Shown: positions 53,023 through 63,872, numbered from the stretch's first letter. The stretch is DNA of 64,000 nucleotides from an uncultured Collinsella sp. (GCA_902479135.1 CABSNU010000003.1:70523-134522), one strand, 5' to 3'. A program made the numbers and translations. Notes: generated by a model from the sequence alone, not told the origin.

Positions 53023-53748
53023 ATGGACACCGCAACTCGCGATCGCAACATAGCAACTTGGTTGGGCGATGCGCCGCAGCCGGTACGTGACACTACGAAC
53101 CAGCTGCTCGAGCGCATCGCCCTTTTGCGTGCCGAGCAGACTATCTACCCGGCACAAGACGACATCCTCAATGCCCTCGTCTATACGCCGGCCGACCAGG
53201 TCAAGGTTGTCATTTTGGGTCAGGACCCCTATCACGGACCCAACCAGGCCATGGGGCTGTCGTTCTCGGTCCCCGCGACGCAAACCAAGTTGCCGCCGAG
53301 CCTGCGCAACATCTATAAGGAACTCAAAGCCGATCTGGATTGCCCTATTCCCGCCACGGGAGACCTAACCCCATGGGCACAGCAGGGCGTCCTGCTCCTC
53401 AACACCACGCTCACCGTGCGCGAGCATGCCGCGAACTCGCACGCCAAACTGGGCTGGAGTACGCTCACCGACTACGTTATCGAACGCTGCTGTCAGCTGC
53501 CCCAACCGGTAGTCTTTTTGGCATGGGGCCGCTTTGCCCAGCAGATGGTCGAAGGCAAGCTCGCCACGACCGGCGCGGGCAAGGCAACCCACAAGTTCTG
53601 CCTAGCCTCTACGCATCCCTCGCCGCTTTCGGCCAACCGTGCCACGGCAGAACTCCCCGCCTTTATGGGGTCGCGCCCCTTCTCGGCAGCCAATCGGCTA
53701 CTCGAACAGCACGGCTCGACCCCCGTCAACTGGACTTGCCTCGGCTAA
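53023..53748 (+). CDS. ung: Uracil-DNA glycosylase
   Basis: 241 aa. Ung family 1: catalytic GQDPYHGPNQAMGLSFSV with Asp, LLLNTTLTVREH and the leucine/His loop STHPSPLSANR. It removes uracil from DNA. ATG follows AAAGGAG. Terminator at 53764. Single gene. Confidence 0.95.
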   Translation: MDTATRDRNIATWLGDAPQPVRDTTNQLLERIALLRAEQTIYPAQDDILNALVYTPADQVKVVILGQDPYHGPNQAMGLSFSVPATQTKLPPSLRNIYKELKADLDCPIPATGDLTPWAQQGVLLLNTTLTVREHAANSHAKLGWSTLTDYVIERCCQLPQPVVFLAWGRFAQQMVEGKLATTGAGKATHKFCLASTHPSPLSANRATAELPAFMGSRPFSAANRLLEQHGSTPVNWTCLG

Positions 53749-53763
53749 AAATCGATACATCAA

Positions 53764-53798
53764 AAACGCGCCCGACGGCTTTCCATCGGGCGCGTTTC
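53764..53798. terminator. Terminator between ung and SDR gene
   Basis: AAACGCGCCCGA pairs with TCGGGCGCGTTT, between convergent genes. Confidence 0.88.
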
Positions 53799-54479
53799 CT
53801 ACTCGGGCCAAATAAATTGCGTGCGGCCGGCCTCGCCGCCATCGATGAGCAGGCTCTGCCCGGTCATAAACCGGTTAGTCACGCCCACAAAGTAGATCCA
53901 TTCGGCAATCTCTTGAGCCGTTGCCCAGCGCTTAAGCGGCGTGAGCTCCATAATTTGCTCCCACAGATGCTCGTCTTCCATCACGCAACGGTTGAGCGGC
54001 GTGATGACGCCGCCCGGGTCCACGCTGTTGGCGATGGCCTGAGGCGCCAAGCGATTCGCAAGGTTCTTGGTGTAGGCGATAACGCCGCCCTTGCTGGCGG
54101 CATAGTCGGGAAACTCCGATCCCGTATGCCCGCTCGCCGACCCCACATTGACCACGGATTTGATAGACGGCGCCGGCTTGGCGACAAGCCCCTCCCCCAC
54201 AAAGGCGTAGCGCTCGGTCACGTTGATGGTGCCATACAGGTTGGCGGCGATGTCGTCGGCCGAATCCTGCGTACCGGCAACGTTCACGATTACCTGAGGC
54301 TCAAGGTCGCCCGGAAACGAGTCAGGCTCGCGGACATCAACGATCAGATGGCGGTAGCGCTCGTGCTCGATCGCCGCCGGCAGCAGGTCAAAGCCCACGA
54401 CCTCGTGGTCCTCGTCCAAAAACCGCTGCACGCATGCAGCTCCGATACCACCCGAAGCGCCCGTGATCAAAACCCGCAT
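53799..54479 (-). CDS. Short-chain dehydrogenase/reductase
   Basis: 226 aa. The cofactor loop is TGASGGIGAA near the N-terminus, then VNVAGTQ, the catalytic Ser in VNVGSASG and the YxxxK in DYAASKGG; SDR end DPGGVITPLN is also typical. ATG follows TAAGGAG. It is 9 bp past the end of the upstream queuosine-transport gene, so likely in one operon. Substrate unknown. Confidence 0.88.
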   Translation of the reverse strand: MRVLITGASGGIGAACVQRFLDEDHEVVGFDLLPAAIEHERYRHLIVDVREPDSFPGDLEPQVIVNVAGTQDSADDIAANLYGTINVTERYAFVGEGLVAKPAPSIKSVVNVGSASGHTGSEFPDYAASKGGVIAYTKNLANRLAPQAIANSVDPGGVITPLNRCVMEDEHLWEQIMELTPLKRWATAQEIAEWIYFVGVTNRFMTGQSLLIDGGEAGRTQFIWPE

Positions 54480-54488
54480 ACTTGCTCC

Positions 54489-55211
54489 TTAGGCGGTTGC
54501 GTGGCGCTCGAGGTACTCGGAACCCACATTCTCGCGCTCCCAGCCGCGCACGACCTTGTAGCCCACGGGGCTCAGGAAGACCTCGCACAGCAGCTCGGCA
54601 ACAGCGCCGGTCAGCGAGCACATAAGGACCTGCACCCAGGTCCAACCAAAGAACGTGTGGCTCACCACGATGGCAAAGACCAGGTTGTCGATAAACTGGC
54701 CAACACCCGTGGACACATAGGAACGGAAGGCAAAGCTCGCAAAGTTATTCTTCTTGAGCATACGGCCGAGCGACTGGTTGAGCGTGGAGTTAACCACGGC
54801 AGAAACGAGCATTGCCAGCGAAGAGCCCAGCACCACGTACCAGGTGCCGCCGATAGTGGCGTTAAGGGCGGTGTTGACCTCGATCATGCCCGTGTCGTAG
54901 TAGGCGCCCCACATGCCGGGCGTGAGCGAGCATGCCCAAAAGCACAGGCTCACGGCGAGGTTGACCGCCAGTGCAAGGATAGAGATTTTGATGGATGCCT
55001 TGGCGCCAAAGCGCTTGCAGATCATGTCCTGGCACAAAAACGAAACCCAGCTCACCACAAAGCCACAGTCGAGCGCCAGATACGGCAGGCTGATAAGCTC
55101 CTTGTTGGCCAGCAGGTTCATCATGATGACACTCACGAAAAACAGCGAAACCGTTGCCGCGGGAATGCTCCGCAACAGGACCTTGTAGTCCTCCATGACC
55201 TTCTTGATCAT
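54489..55211 (-). CDS. Queuosine-precursor transporter, VUT family (YhhQ-like)
   Basis: 240 aa with about six helices. VUT/YhhQ-type segments are MMNLLANKELISLPYLALDC, the following FVVSWVSFLCQDMICKRFG and STGVGQFIDNLVFAIVVSHT. YhhQ imports 7-cyano- or 7-aminomethyl-7-deazaguanine. ATG follows AAAGGAG; a hairpin with a possible pseudoknot precedes it (55239-55267). It is followed closely by the SDR gene. Confidence 0.85.
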   Translation of the reverse strand: MIKKVMEDYKVLLRSIPAATVSLFFVSVIMMNLLANKELISLPYLALDCGFVVSWVSFLCQDMICKRFGAKASIKISILALAVNLAVSLCFWACSLTPGMWGAYYDTGMIEVNTALNATIGGTWYVVLGSSLAMLVSAVVNSTLNQSLGRMLKKNNFASFAFRSYVSTGVGQFIDNLVFAIVVSHTFFGWTWVQVLMCSLTGAVAELLCEVFLSPVGYKVVRGWERENVGSEYLERHATA

Positions 55212-55238
55212 TATGTACTCCTTTGGTTTTAGGTTTAA

Positions 55239-55267
55239 CGAGCAGGATATCGGACCCGAACTGCTCG
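55239..55267 (-). promoter_or_regulatory. Candidate pseudoknot leader before the queuosine-precursor transporter
   Basis: Minus strand: CGAGCAG pairs with CTGCTCG around a TTCGGGTCCGATATC loop. The loop GGGT can pair with ACCT in the tail GTTAAACCTAAAACC, just before the Shine-Dalgarno. An H-type pseudoknot near the ribosome site is the layout of preQ1-type riboswitches, but the preQ1-I consensus is not matched closely. Confidence 0.4.
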
Positions 55268-55367
55268 GACGTCACGGTCTTGAGACGACGGTGGGTATGA
55301 TAGCCGCTCACACGGCATCAGGCAAGTAAACGGCGCGGCAGCCCCGCAGGGCCACCGCGCCGATGCG

Positions 55368-56981
<1,614 letters not shown>

Positions 56982-57127
56982 GCGGATCCTTTCTTGCATT
57001 GAGTGCATTACGTCGATGTAACCGCATTATTGTAGCCGCGAAATCCCGATCTAGGGCGCCTATCAGGACAAATTCATCAGTTGGGGCTCGGACGGTGGAA
57101 TGTCAGCGGTGTTCCGCGACGGTTTTT

Positions 57128-57180
57128 CTCAATCTGTAACAGCTAGTCATCCAAAACGGGTCTTAGTGTTACAGATTGAG
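57128..57180. repeat. Palindromic element with GACTAG-type loop
   Basis: 14-bp perfect arms CTCAATCTGTAACA (57128-57141) and TGTTACAGATTGAG (57167-57180). On the minus strand its loop contains GGATGACTAGCT, like the palindromes at 2191 and 49440 though the arms differ. Confidence 0.6.
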
Positions 57181-57236
57181 ATGAATGAGTAGAGGGACGG
57201 ACAGCCCCGTAATTTCCTCTTGCATAACTGTGCATA

Positions 57237-57270
57237 GTGTATATATACTGTGCTTACCGGTTATATACAC
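57237..57270 (+). promoter_or_regulatory. Candidate operator of the GntR/ABC operon
   Basis: GTGTATATA (57237-57245) and TATATACAC (57262-57270) form a 9-bp inverted repeat 28 bp before the GntR start. YtrA-type regulators bind such AT-rich dyads and repress their own operon. Confidence 0.65.
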
Positions 57271-57297
57271 GTGTAGCCCAACAGCTAAGGAGCCGCT

Positions 57298-57678
57298 GTG
57301 GACATCATCCTATCCAATTCGAGCGATAAACCCATCTACGAGCAAATAGCCTCGCAGGTCAAAGCTCAGATCCTTTCGGGCACGCTCGCTGCGGGAGCCA
57401 AACTCCCCAGCATCCGTGCGCTCGCGAGCGATCTTGGCGTGAGCGTCATCACCACCAAGCGCGCCTACGCCGACCTGGAGCAGCTCGGGTTTATCTGCAC
57501 CGTGCAGGGCAAGGGCTGTTTTGTCGCCGAGGGCAACCAGGAGCTCTTGCGTGAAAACCAGCTCTGCCATATCGAAGAGCTGCTTGCGAAAGCGGCAAGC
57601 CAAGCCGAAGCCTTGGGCGTCACGCGCGACAAGCTGCACGAAATGCTCGACCTTGTTGCCCCCGAAACCATGCAGTAG
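57298..57678 (+). CDS. YtrA-type GntR regulator
   Basis: 126 aa from GTG 57298 after AAGGAG. GntR winged helix: DKPIYEQIASQVKAQILSGT then LPSIRALASDLGVSVITTKR, with the short YtrA-type C-terminus (LDLVAPETMQ) that dimerises but lacks an effector domain. It heads an operon with an ABC ATPase and permease; such YtrA modules respond to cell-wall antibiotics. Confidence 0.92.
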   Translation: MDIILSNSSDKPIYEQIASQVKAQILSGTLAAGAKLPSIRALASDLGVSVITTKRAYADLEQLGFICTVQGKGCFVAEGNQELLRENQLCHIEELLAKAASQAEALGVTRDKLHEMLDLVAPETMQ

Positions 57679-57701
57679 CCATCTGCAAGAAAGGCTATAC
57701 C

Positions 57702-58583
57702 ATGCAAAACTTGCTAGAACTCAAAGGTGCCTCACGCCGTGTAAGCGACCGCTTTTCGCTGCGCGATGTCGCACTCGCCGTAGAGCCCGGTCAGATCGTC
57801 GGCTTTGTCGGAGCAAACGGCGCCGGCAAGACGACGACTATCCGCGCCGCGCTCGGCCTCATAAAGCTCGATGCCGGCGAGGTACGTCTATTTGGGCAGC
57901 GCTGCGATGCCAACGCGCCCAATGAATCGCAACACCACCTGCGCTCCCGCATCGGTCTTGTCCTGGACACGTGCCCCTTCCCTTCCACGCTCAAGGTGGC
58001 CGAGGTTGAAGCGCTCGTAGGCTCAGCGTACCCCACCTGGAACCACGACACGTTCGTCGGCCTCATCGACCGATTCGGCTTGGATCCCAAGGCAAAGGTC
58101 AAGGATCTCTCCCGCGGCATGGGCATGAAATTGCAACTCGCGTGCGCACTCAGCCACAAGGCCGAGCTGCTCATCTTGGACGAAGCCACAGCTGGCCTCG
58201 ATCCCATGGCACGCGAGGAACTGCTCGACGAGTTGCTCGCCTTTGTCGCCGACGGACAGCGCAGCATATTGTTCTCGAGCCACATTACCTCCGATCTTGA
58301 ACGTGCGGCAGACCGCGTCGTCTGCATCGATAACGGCTCGATCGTGTTCGATTTGCCGCGCGAGGACATTACCGACCGTACCGGCATCGCCCACTGCACC
58401 CAGGCGCAAGCTGCCGAGCTGATGGCTTGTGTCGAAGGCGCTCGCGCCACCCGTCATACCTACAGCGTTGACGTACTCGTACCCAACCGACGAGAAGCGC
58501 TCGAGGCCTTTCCCGAGATTCCCTGCGACCGGATCTCCATCGATGACTATCTGCGCCTTACGCTGAAAGGAACCTCCAAATGA
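57702..58583 (+). CDS. ABC transporter ATP-binding protein
   Basis: 293 aa. Walker A GANGAGKTTTIRAALGLI, signature LSRGMGMKLQLA (unusual MGM in place of GQ), Walker B LLILDEATAGLD. It is 23 bp after the GntR gene and overlaps the permease gene by 4 bp. Likely exporter ATPase of the BceA/YtrB kind. Confidence 0.92.
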   Translation: MQNLLELKGASRRVSDRFSLRDVALAVEPGQIVGFVGANGAGKTTTIRAALGLIKLDAGEVRLFGQRCDANAPNESQHHLRSRIGLVLDTCPFPSTLKVAEVEALVGSAYPTWNHDTFVGLIDRFGLDPKAKVKDLSRGMGMKLQLACALSHKAELLILDEATAGLDPMAREELLDELLAFVADGQRSILFSSHITSDLERAADRVVCIDNGSIVFDLPREDITDRTGIAHCTQAQAAELMACVEGARATRHTYSVDVLVPNRREALEAFPEIPCDRISIDDYLRLTLKGTSK

Positions 58584-59278
58584 AACGCGCCTTTATGTCC
58601 GAGACCGCCATCATGCGCTCGTTTCTCCCGAGCATCGCCGGCGTCGGCCTGTTCATATTCGTCGTGCTGACCCTTGCCAACGCATCGGATGGTGACTCTG
58701 GCATGAGCGCCGGCGCCTGCGCCGTCAGCGCCATGTCACCCATCATAGTCATGAACTCACTGGCCGGTTTCGACAATCAAAACGGTTGGGAGCGCTACCG
58801 GGCAACGCTGCCCTTCTCGCGCAAAGACATCATCTGCGCACGCTACCTGAGCGTTATTGTCTTCTCCGCCGTCATGGCATGTGCAGCTACGCTTTTGAGT
58901 GTCGTCGCCATCCCGCTCTTCAACAGCGCGGGCATTCCTTCGACAGGGCAGACGGTCTTTGAAATCGCAATCGCCTCGGCAGCATCGATGCTCATCTCCC
59001 TCATGATGGTGTTTTTGGCGCAGCCACTGTTCTTTCGATTTGGACACATGGAGACGCTGCGCCTATCCGTTGGCCTGTTTACCATGCTCGGATGCCTTGC
59101 CATGGCAACGTTGAGTTCCTCCAACCCCATCAGCAACTGGCTCATGTCGATTGCCGGAGCGAATCCCGATCCCGCCGTCCTTGGCTGTCTGTGTGCAGGA
59201 ATTGCAGTACTGGCGCTCGCACTATGTGCAATCAGCTGCGCTGTCAGCACCAAGGTTTATCGAGTACGCGATCTGTAA
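58580..59278 (+). CDS. ABC-2 type permease
   Basis: 232 aa, six hydrophobic helices, an ABC-2 style permease partner of the ATPase just upstream (overlap of 4 bp). Segments such as SFLPSIAGVGLFIFVVLTLA and SIAGANPDPAVLGCLCAGI are membrane helices. The GntR-ATPase-permease unit would export or sense an unknown substrate. Confidence 0.85.
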   Translation: MKRAFMSETAIMRSFLPSIAGVGLFIFVVLTLANASDGDSGMSAGACAVSAMSPIIVMNSLAGFDNQNGWERYRATLPFSRKDIICARYLSVIVFSAVMACAATLLSVVAIPLFNSAGIPSTGQTVFEIAIASAASMLISLMMVFLAQPLFFRFGHMETLRLSVGLFTMLGCLAMATLSSSNPISNWLMSIAGANPDPAVLGCLCAGIAVLALALCAISCAVSTKVYRVRDL

Positions 59279-59728
59279 TCGACAGCTAAAAAAGCTTAGG
59301 TGGTACCCCGCTTATTTTTTCAATGAAACAAGGCAGCATAGCGTCACCACCGCCCCTCACAGCAGGCCGTCTAGTTCTTGGCAACCAAAAAGACACCGTC
59401 AGCATATCGAAGGTGAATACTTTTCCGAGAAGTGAACGAGTAAAAACAGTGCCCTGTAGCATCGACAATTTTAAGGACTCAATTCCTGCGGTTTTTGTCT
59501 AAGAATCCTGCAGTTCTGTTCGAAAAAAGTGTGCATGTTCCAGGGGTCCAGATTTACTCGTTCACTTCGCGGAAAACCATTCACCTTCGATTCGAGCCTT
59601 AACCAAATGTCCTCTCGAACTATGGCCCCTGTCTCACCACAGCGATATCAAAGCTTCATGCCGGGACGGTATCATCGGACGAGCGCCGTAAATCTGGCGC
59701 GGTCGTTCTTTGGGGAGGCATTTCACCC
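59279..59728. other. 450-bp gap with a 39-bp near-perfect inverted repeat
   Basis: No gene of normal codon use is present. TATCGAAGGTGAAT...GTGAACGAGTAAA (59405-59444) and its inverted partner (59553-59591) match at 36 of 39 positions and both continue weakly inward. The pair could be terminal repeats of a small non-autonomous element, about 190 bp overall. GGTGGTACC (59300) recalls a T-box but lacks the rest. Confidence 0.55.
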
Positions 59729-60604
59729 GTGTCGTGGGTCGCAGCAGCATTTGTGTCGGCTTTCTTTGCCGGCATCACATCTGTCCTGGCCAAATGCGGC
59801 ATCAAGCAGACCGACTCCGATGTCGCAACGGCCATTCGCACCTGCGTGGTGCTCGTTTTCGCCTGGGCAATGGCGGGCATTTCTGGATCCATTGGAACCA
59901 TCGGCAGCATCGAACCCAGATCTTGGCTCTTTCTCGTCCTCTCGGGACTCGCTACCGGTGCTTCGTGGATCTGTTACTTTAAGGCGTTGGGCATCGGAGA
60001 CGTCAATAAGGTCGTACCGGTCGACAAGATGAGCACCGTACTCGCCGCACTGATCGCCATCGTGCTTTTTGGCGAGACGAGCAACCTTGCGGTTAAGCTC
60101 GTGGGAACCGCTGTCATCACCCTCGGCACGTTTTTAATGATCGAGAAGAAGCAGTCTGCCGGACCCGAGCAGCAGCAAGACCGGACCTGGCTCGCTTACG
60201 CCCTCGGCGCCGCCGTGTTCGCGGCGCTCACGTCCATCCTTGCCAAGGTTGGCATCGAAGGCGTCGAGTCAAACCTGGCCACGGCAATCCGCACCTGCGT
60301 GGTACTGGTTATGGCATGGGCGATCGTGGCAGCCAAGGGAAAACTGGATCAGGTCGCGCACGCTGACCGGCGCGAACTCACATTTCTCGCAACATCGGGC
60401 ATCGCGACCGGAGCATCGTGGCTGCTCTATTACTACGCCATCGCCACAGGCCAGGTGAGCGTCGTGGTGCAGATCGACAAACTATCGATTGTCGTATCAG
60501 TACTATTTGCGCGCCTGACATTCAACGAAAAACTCTCACGACGCAGCGTCATCGGTCTCGCCCTCATCGTACTGGGCACCGCCGCGCTCGCAGTTTGGAA
60601 GTAG
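59729..60604 (+). CDS. EamA-family transporter with tandem-repeat halves
   Basis: 291 aa from GTG 59729 (GGGGAGG 11 nt upstream). The two EamA halves are unusually alike: SVLAKCGIKQTDSDVATAIR, then TCVVLVFAWAMAG, against SILAKVGIEGVESNLATAIR, then TCVVLVMAWAIVA. Such internal repeats point to a recent fusion of one short EamA unit. Metabolite exporter; substrate unknown. Confidence 0.85.
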   Translation: MSWVAAAFVSAFFAGITSVLAKCGIKQTDSDVATAIRTCVVLVFAWAMAGISGSIGTIGSIEPRSWLFLVLSGLATGASWICYFKALGIGDVNKVVPVDKMSTVLAALIAIVLFGETSNLAVKLVGTAVITLGTFLMIEKKQSAGPEQQQDRTWLAYALGAAVFAALTSILAKVGIEGVESNLATAIRTCVVLVMAWAIVAAKGKLDQVAHADRRELTFLATSGIATGASWLLYYYAIATGQVSVVVQIDKLSIVVSVLFARLTFNEKLSRRSVIGLALIVLGTAALAVWK

Positions 60605-60619
60605 CGCGGCCAGCAGCCG

Positions 60620-61411
60620 CTACATCCTCACACCTGGCTTGGGATGCCTGTACTGACCGTGGGATGCCGTGCGCTTACCGTGCGAGATGGCAAATTTGGG
60701 ACAACAGTGCAGGCAACGAAGGCAGGCTGCGCACTCCGGCTTTGTCCAGACGGGAAGGCCGTCGCGCATCTCAATCGCCGCCATGGGGCAGCGCTTGGCA
60801 CACAGGCCGCAGCCGATGCAGCGATCGGCATCGACGGCAAACTTGCTCGTCTGTTGCATGCGCGGCAGCCCAATTGCGTGATACGCGCACGATGCAAACA
60901 GAGGCACGCGATGGCGCATCATGTTGCCCGTGCGGCGTGCCCGCACCGCCTCGATCACGGCATCAATCTGCGCCTCGGCAGCTCTATTGACACCCTCAAC
61001 CTTTTGAGGGTCAGACAGGTCGAAAACAGGCGTCCAGGTATCGGGCATCTTGACGCTCATCGCCGCATCTAACTCGAGCCCACGCTCGTGTAGCAGATCG
61101 CGGGCGAACTTGGCCGATTGCCCGGTCGTCGAACCATATGTCGAGACATAGAACGTATAGGGGCGCTCGCCGCCCTTTGTGCCGGCAGCAACCGATAGGT
61201 CGACAGTCTTCAAAAACTCGATCATTGGCGTCGGCAAGCCCCAGGCGTATACCGGGGCGACAAACCCCAGCCGACAGGGGCCTTCCATCACAGCAAGGTG
61301 AAGGATCTCGGCATCAAAGCGCTCAATCGACATAACTTTGTCGCTTGTCGCCGCTGCAATGCGACGCGCCACATGCTCGCTGTTCCCCGTCGCGCTAAAG
61401 TACAGGATCAT
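60620..61411 (-). CDS. Flavodoxin-like domain fused to 2x[4Fe-4S] ferredoxin
   Basis: 263 aa from ATG 61411 after AGGGG. The start MILYFSATGNSEHVARRIAA is a flavodoxin fold, and the C-terminal half has DRCIGCGLCAKRCPMAAIEM and CAACLRCLHCCPKFAI, two CxxCxxCxxxC clusters. This is the EFR1-type flavodoxin-ferredoxin; it probably passes electrons between flavin and iron-sulfur partners in an anaerobe. Longer upstream frame not convincing. Confidence 0.88.
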   Translation of the reverse strand: MILYFSATGNSEHVARRIAAATSDKVMSIERFDAEILHLAVMEGPCRLGFVAPVYAWGLPTPMIEFLKTVDLSVAAGTKGGERPYTFYVSTYGSTTGQSAKFARDLLHERGLELDAAMSVKMPDTWTPVFDLSDPQKVEGVNRAAEAQIDAVIEAVRARRTGNMMRHRVPLFASCAYHAIGLPRMQQTSKFAVDADRCIGCGLCAKRCPMAAIEMRDGLPVWTKPECAACLRCLHCCPKFAISHGKRTASHGQYRHPKPGVRM

Positions 61412-61446
61412 CTTGTACCCCTGGAATTGACTCGTGAAAAACCGCG

Positions 61447-62751
61447 CTACTTGCGCAGCGGCTTGGGCAGTGGAATGCCGGCGGCGATGACGGCGGCGAT
61501 GATCATGCAGACGATACCCTTGAGTGGGAAGCACATGAGCAGCAGGCCCACGACCATGACCGGCTGACGCATGACCGCACCCATCGTCGATGCCGTGCAG
61601 ACAGCGACGCAAAAGACCGGATCTGCGCCGGTGAGGATGGCAAGGCCATAGCCCAGGCTCACACCCGAGAAGATAACCGGGAAGAAGTGGCCGCCGCGCC
61701 AACCAAGGTTGATGAGGGCGGGCGTCAGCATGGCCTTAACAAGACCGGTCGCGATAAGCACGCCAGCGGGAATGGTCAGATAGGTTTCCATGAGCACGTC
61801 GGCCTGGGTCTCGCCGGCAAACATGGTGTAGGGCAGAACCGTGCCACAGATGGCGAGCGCCAGACCGGCTAGCATGGCCTTGACGACAGGACGCTCCCCT
61901 ATTGCATGAGACAGTGCCTCGCTCGCGTGCTCAGAGACAAAGTACAGCCAACCGCATACGGTGCCGACCAACGCCAGCGGAATGAGCCAGACAAGTTCCA
62001 GGTTGCCCACCACGGCGGCCTCGAACCTCGGCATGCCCATGCCGCCGCCCACAAGCTGGCCGAGCAGCAGGTAGGTGCCCAGACCGCCGGCAATCGCAAT
62101 GCCGTAGACCACCGTCTTTTGCGCCTTGGGCAGCTTGATGGTGATCTCGCCGGACGCGGATTCATCGTCGGCGTCTTCGCCCTGGCCGTCAGCACTTCCG
62201 GCAAGCGGTGCCACAAAGCCAAAGACGGGCGCGGTAAAGAGCGCCGTCAGGGCAGCCTGGGTGCCCAGCAGCGTGAGCTCCCTAAACTCAGCTCCAAAGC
62301 GACGCATGCGATCGCCGACCCAGCTGCACAGACCCGCGATAACGCCGGTCAGGCCGGCCTCCGGTCCAATGCTGCCACCAAACAGCAGCGGCAGCAATGC
62401 CGCGAGCGAAAGCTTGCCCAGGTTGTCGTACGGGTAGCGCCCATCGCGCTTTACCTTGGCCATCACCTGGTTGAGGTCATCGGTCTTGGTGCCCGTCGTC
62501 TTTTCGTACAGACCGATCAGCAGGCCGCCCAGCAGGCAGACGAAAAACGGGTATGGCAGAAAGCCAAACGGTCCGCTGGCAAGCTCGGGCGAAGCGACGC
62601 CCAGCGCGTGTGGAATCTCGGTCCATAGATAGTCGATACCGTGCTCCATCGCAAAGAAGAACAGCCAGACTGCGGCACCTGCGAACGCACCGGTCACGGC
62701 AACGCTAACTAAAAACAGCGCGCGGTTTGTGGGTTTGGCAAGGTTATCCAT
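61447..62751 (-). CDS. ClC-type ion channel/transporter
   Basis: 434 aa, 10-12 helices. GGSIGPEAGLTGVIAGLCSW carries the GxxGPE feature of ClC proteins (the gate Glu). ATG follows GGGAGG. It probably carries chloride or fluoride out or balances charge; the substrate is not determined. It is 35 bp past the start of the minus-strand ferredoxin gene, with which it might share a transcript. Confidence 0.82.
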   Translation of the reverse strand: MDNLAKPTNRALFLVSVAVTGAFAGAAVWLFFFAMEHGIDYLWTEIPHALGVASPELASGPFGFLPYPFFVCLLGGLLIGLYEKTTGTKTDDLNQVMAKVKRDGRYPYDNLGKLSLAALLPLLFGGSIGPEAGLTGVIAGLCSWVGDRMRRFGAEFRELTLLGTQAALTALFTAPVFGFVAPLAGSADGQGEDADDESASGEITIKLPKAQKTVVYGIAIAGGLGTYLLLGQLVGGGMGMPRFEAAVVGNLELVWLIPLALVGTVCGWLYFVSEHASEALSHAIGERPVVKAMLAGLALAICGTVLPYTMFAGETQADVLMETYLTIPAGVLIATGLVKAMLTPALINLGWRGGHFFPVIFSGVSLGYGLAILTGADPVFCVAVCTASTMGAVMRQPVMVVGLLLMCFPLKGIVCMIIAAVIAAGIPLPKPLRK

Positions 62752-62876
62752 CGGGTCCTCCCGCGGTCAAAGTCGACATAGATACGTTTTATTGTAGAGC
62801 GAGTGTGGCCCAGACAAGCCAGCCGTCTGCGCCGCAAACGGCACCATTGGGAGCCATAGTGGGGCAGGCTCAAGGC

Positions 62877-63410
62877 TTATCCGTTGATAATCGAGGCAAT
62901 CTCGCGCAAATCGTCGGCAAAGTAGATGCCGTGCTGGCGCTTCAGGCTCGAAAGCCCCTTATCAATCATGTGCCCGAGCAGCGCCTTGAGGTCGTTGTAG
63001 TAACCGTTCAGGTTGTACAAAATGCACGGCGCATCGAGATGCCCCAACGACACCGCGGACATGACCTCGGCAATCTCCTCGAGCGTGCCCGTCCCACCGG
63101 GAAAGGCGATGAACGCATCGCCGAGCTCAATCATCTTGGCCTTGCGCTCGGCCATATCGCTCGTCACGATAAGGTCGTCGATACCGTCATGCTGAAACTC
63201 GGCCTCGATAAAAAAGCTCGGCTCAACACCCGTCACATGTCCACCTGCCTCGAGCACGCTATCGGCGAGCGCACCCATCAGGCCCGACTTGGACCCGCCG
63301 TATACCAGCGCGTGTCCGTTGGAGCCAATCCAGTTGCCCAGCTCCTGCAGCGCGGGCAGAAACGCTGGGTCGTTACCAACGCTGGCACCCAGATACACGG
63401 TGATATTCAT
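62877..63410 (-). CDS. LOG-family protein (cytokinin-activating-type phosphoribohydrolase)
   Basis: 177 aa from ATG 63410 (MNITVYLGASVGN) after GGGGGGACTG. The LOG motif FPGGTGTLEE and VYGGSKSGLMGALAD are present. The family cleaves nucleoside 5'-monophosphates; in bacteria the physiological role is often unknown. Confidence 0.88.
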   Translation of the reverse strand: MNITVYLGASVGNDPAFLPALQELGNWIGSNGHALVYGGSKSGLMGALADSVLEAGGHVTGVEPSFFIEAEFQHDGIDDLIVTSDMAERKAKMIELGDAFIAFPGGTGTLEEIAEVMSAVSLGHLDAPCILYNLNGYYNDLKALLGHMIDKGLSSLKRQHGIYFADDLREIASIING

Positions 63411-63446
63411 ATTCAGTCCCCCCAATCGTGACGCGCGGCGCCCGTT

Positions 63447-63872
63447 CTAGCGTTGGCGGCGGCGATATTCGCGCACGCGGCGCGACAGGTCGGCGAGCTC
63501 GTCACGATCGAGCTCCTCCAAATGCTCAAGATCGTCCATAAAGCGCGCCATGGTGTCCTTTTGGCGCAGCTTGATGAGCGTATTGCAGTAGTTCACCGCC
63601 ACGCCCGTAAGCATGGCGATATAGAAGATACTGATGACGCTTAGGATGACGGTAATGCCGCGGGCAACCGGCGTTTCTGCCGGGATATCGCCAAAGCCGA
63701 TCGTCGAGACCGTCTCAAAGCTAAACCACAGGCCATCACCAAAGGTGAGGGTCGTAGGCTCGGACAGCCAGACAGCCGTCGAGCACAGCAGGTAAAAGAT
63801 AAGAAACAGGCCCGTGATGCGTGCAAAGCCAGCCTGTCGCAGCACATCGGCAAGCGTCCTCAACCTGTTCAT
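63447..63872 (-). CDS. Two-helix potassium channel protein
   Basis: 141 aa from ATG 63872 (MNRLRTLADV). Two transmembrane helices flank the filter TIGFGD, the K+ selectivity signature. The C-terminal tail is charged (FMDDLEHLEELDRDELADLS). A tetramer is expected, KcsA-like. It joins Kup (9433) as a second potassium-related gene in the window. Confidence 0.9.
   Translation of the reverse strand: MNRLRTLADVLRQAGFARITGLFLIFYLLCSTAVWLSEPTTLTFGDGLWFSFETVSTIGFGDIPAETPVARGITVILSVISIFYIAMLTGVAVNYCNTLIKLRQKDTMARFMDDLEHLEELDRDELADLSRRVREYRRRQR

Noticed and set aside
53340..55232. A 630-codon frame across ung, the SDR and queuosine genes
   Set aside because: It overlaps three certain genes and shows no protein family.
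59295..59320. T-box-like word GGTGGTACC
   Set aside because: No specifier loop, stem I or aminoacyl-synthetase gene; the word alone is too short.
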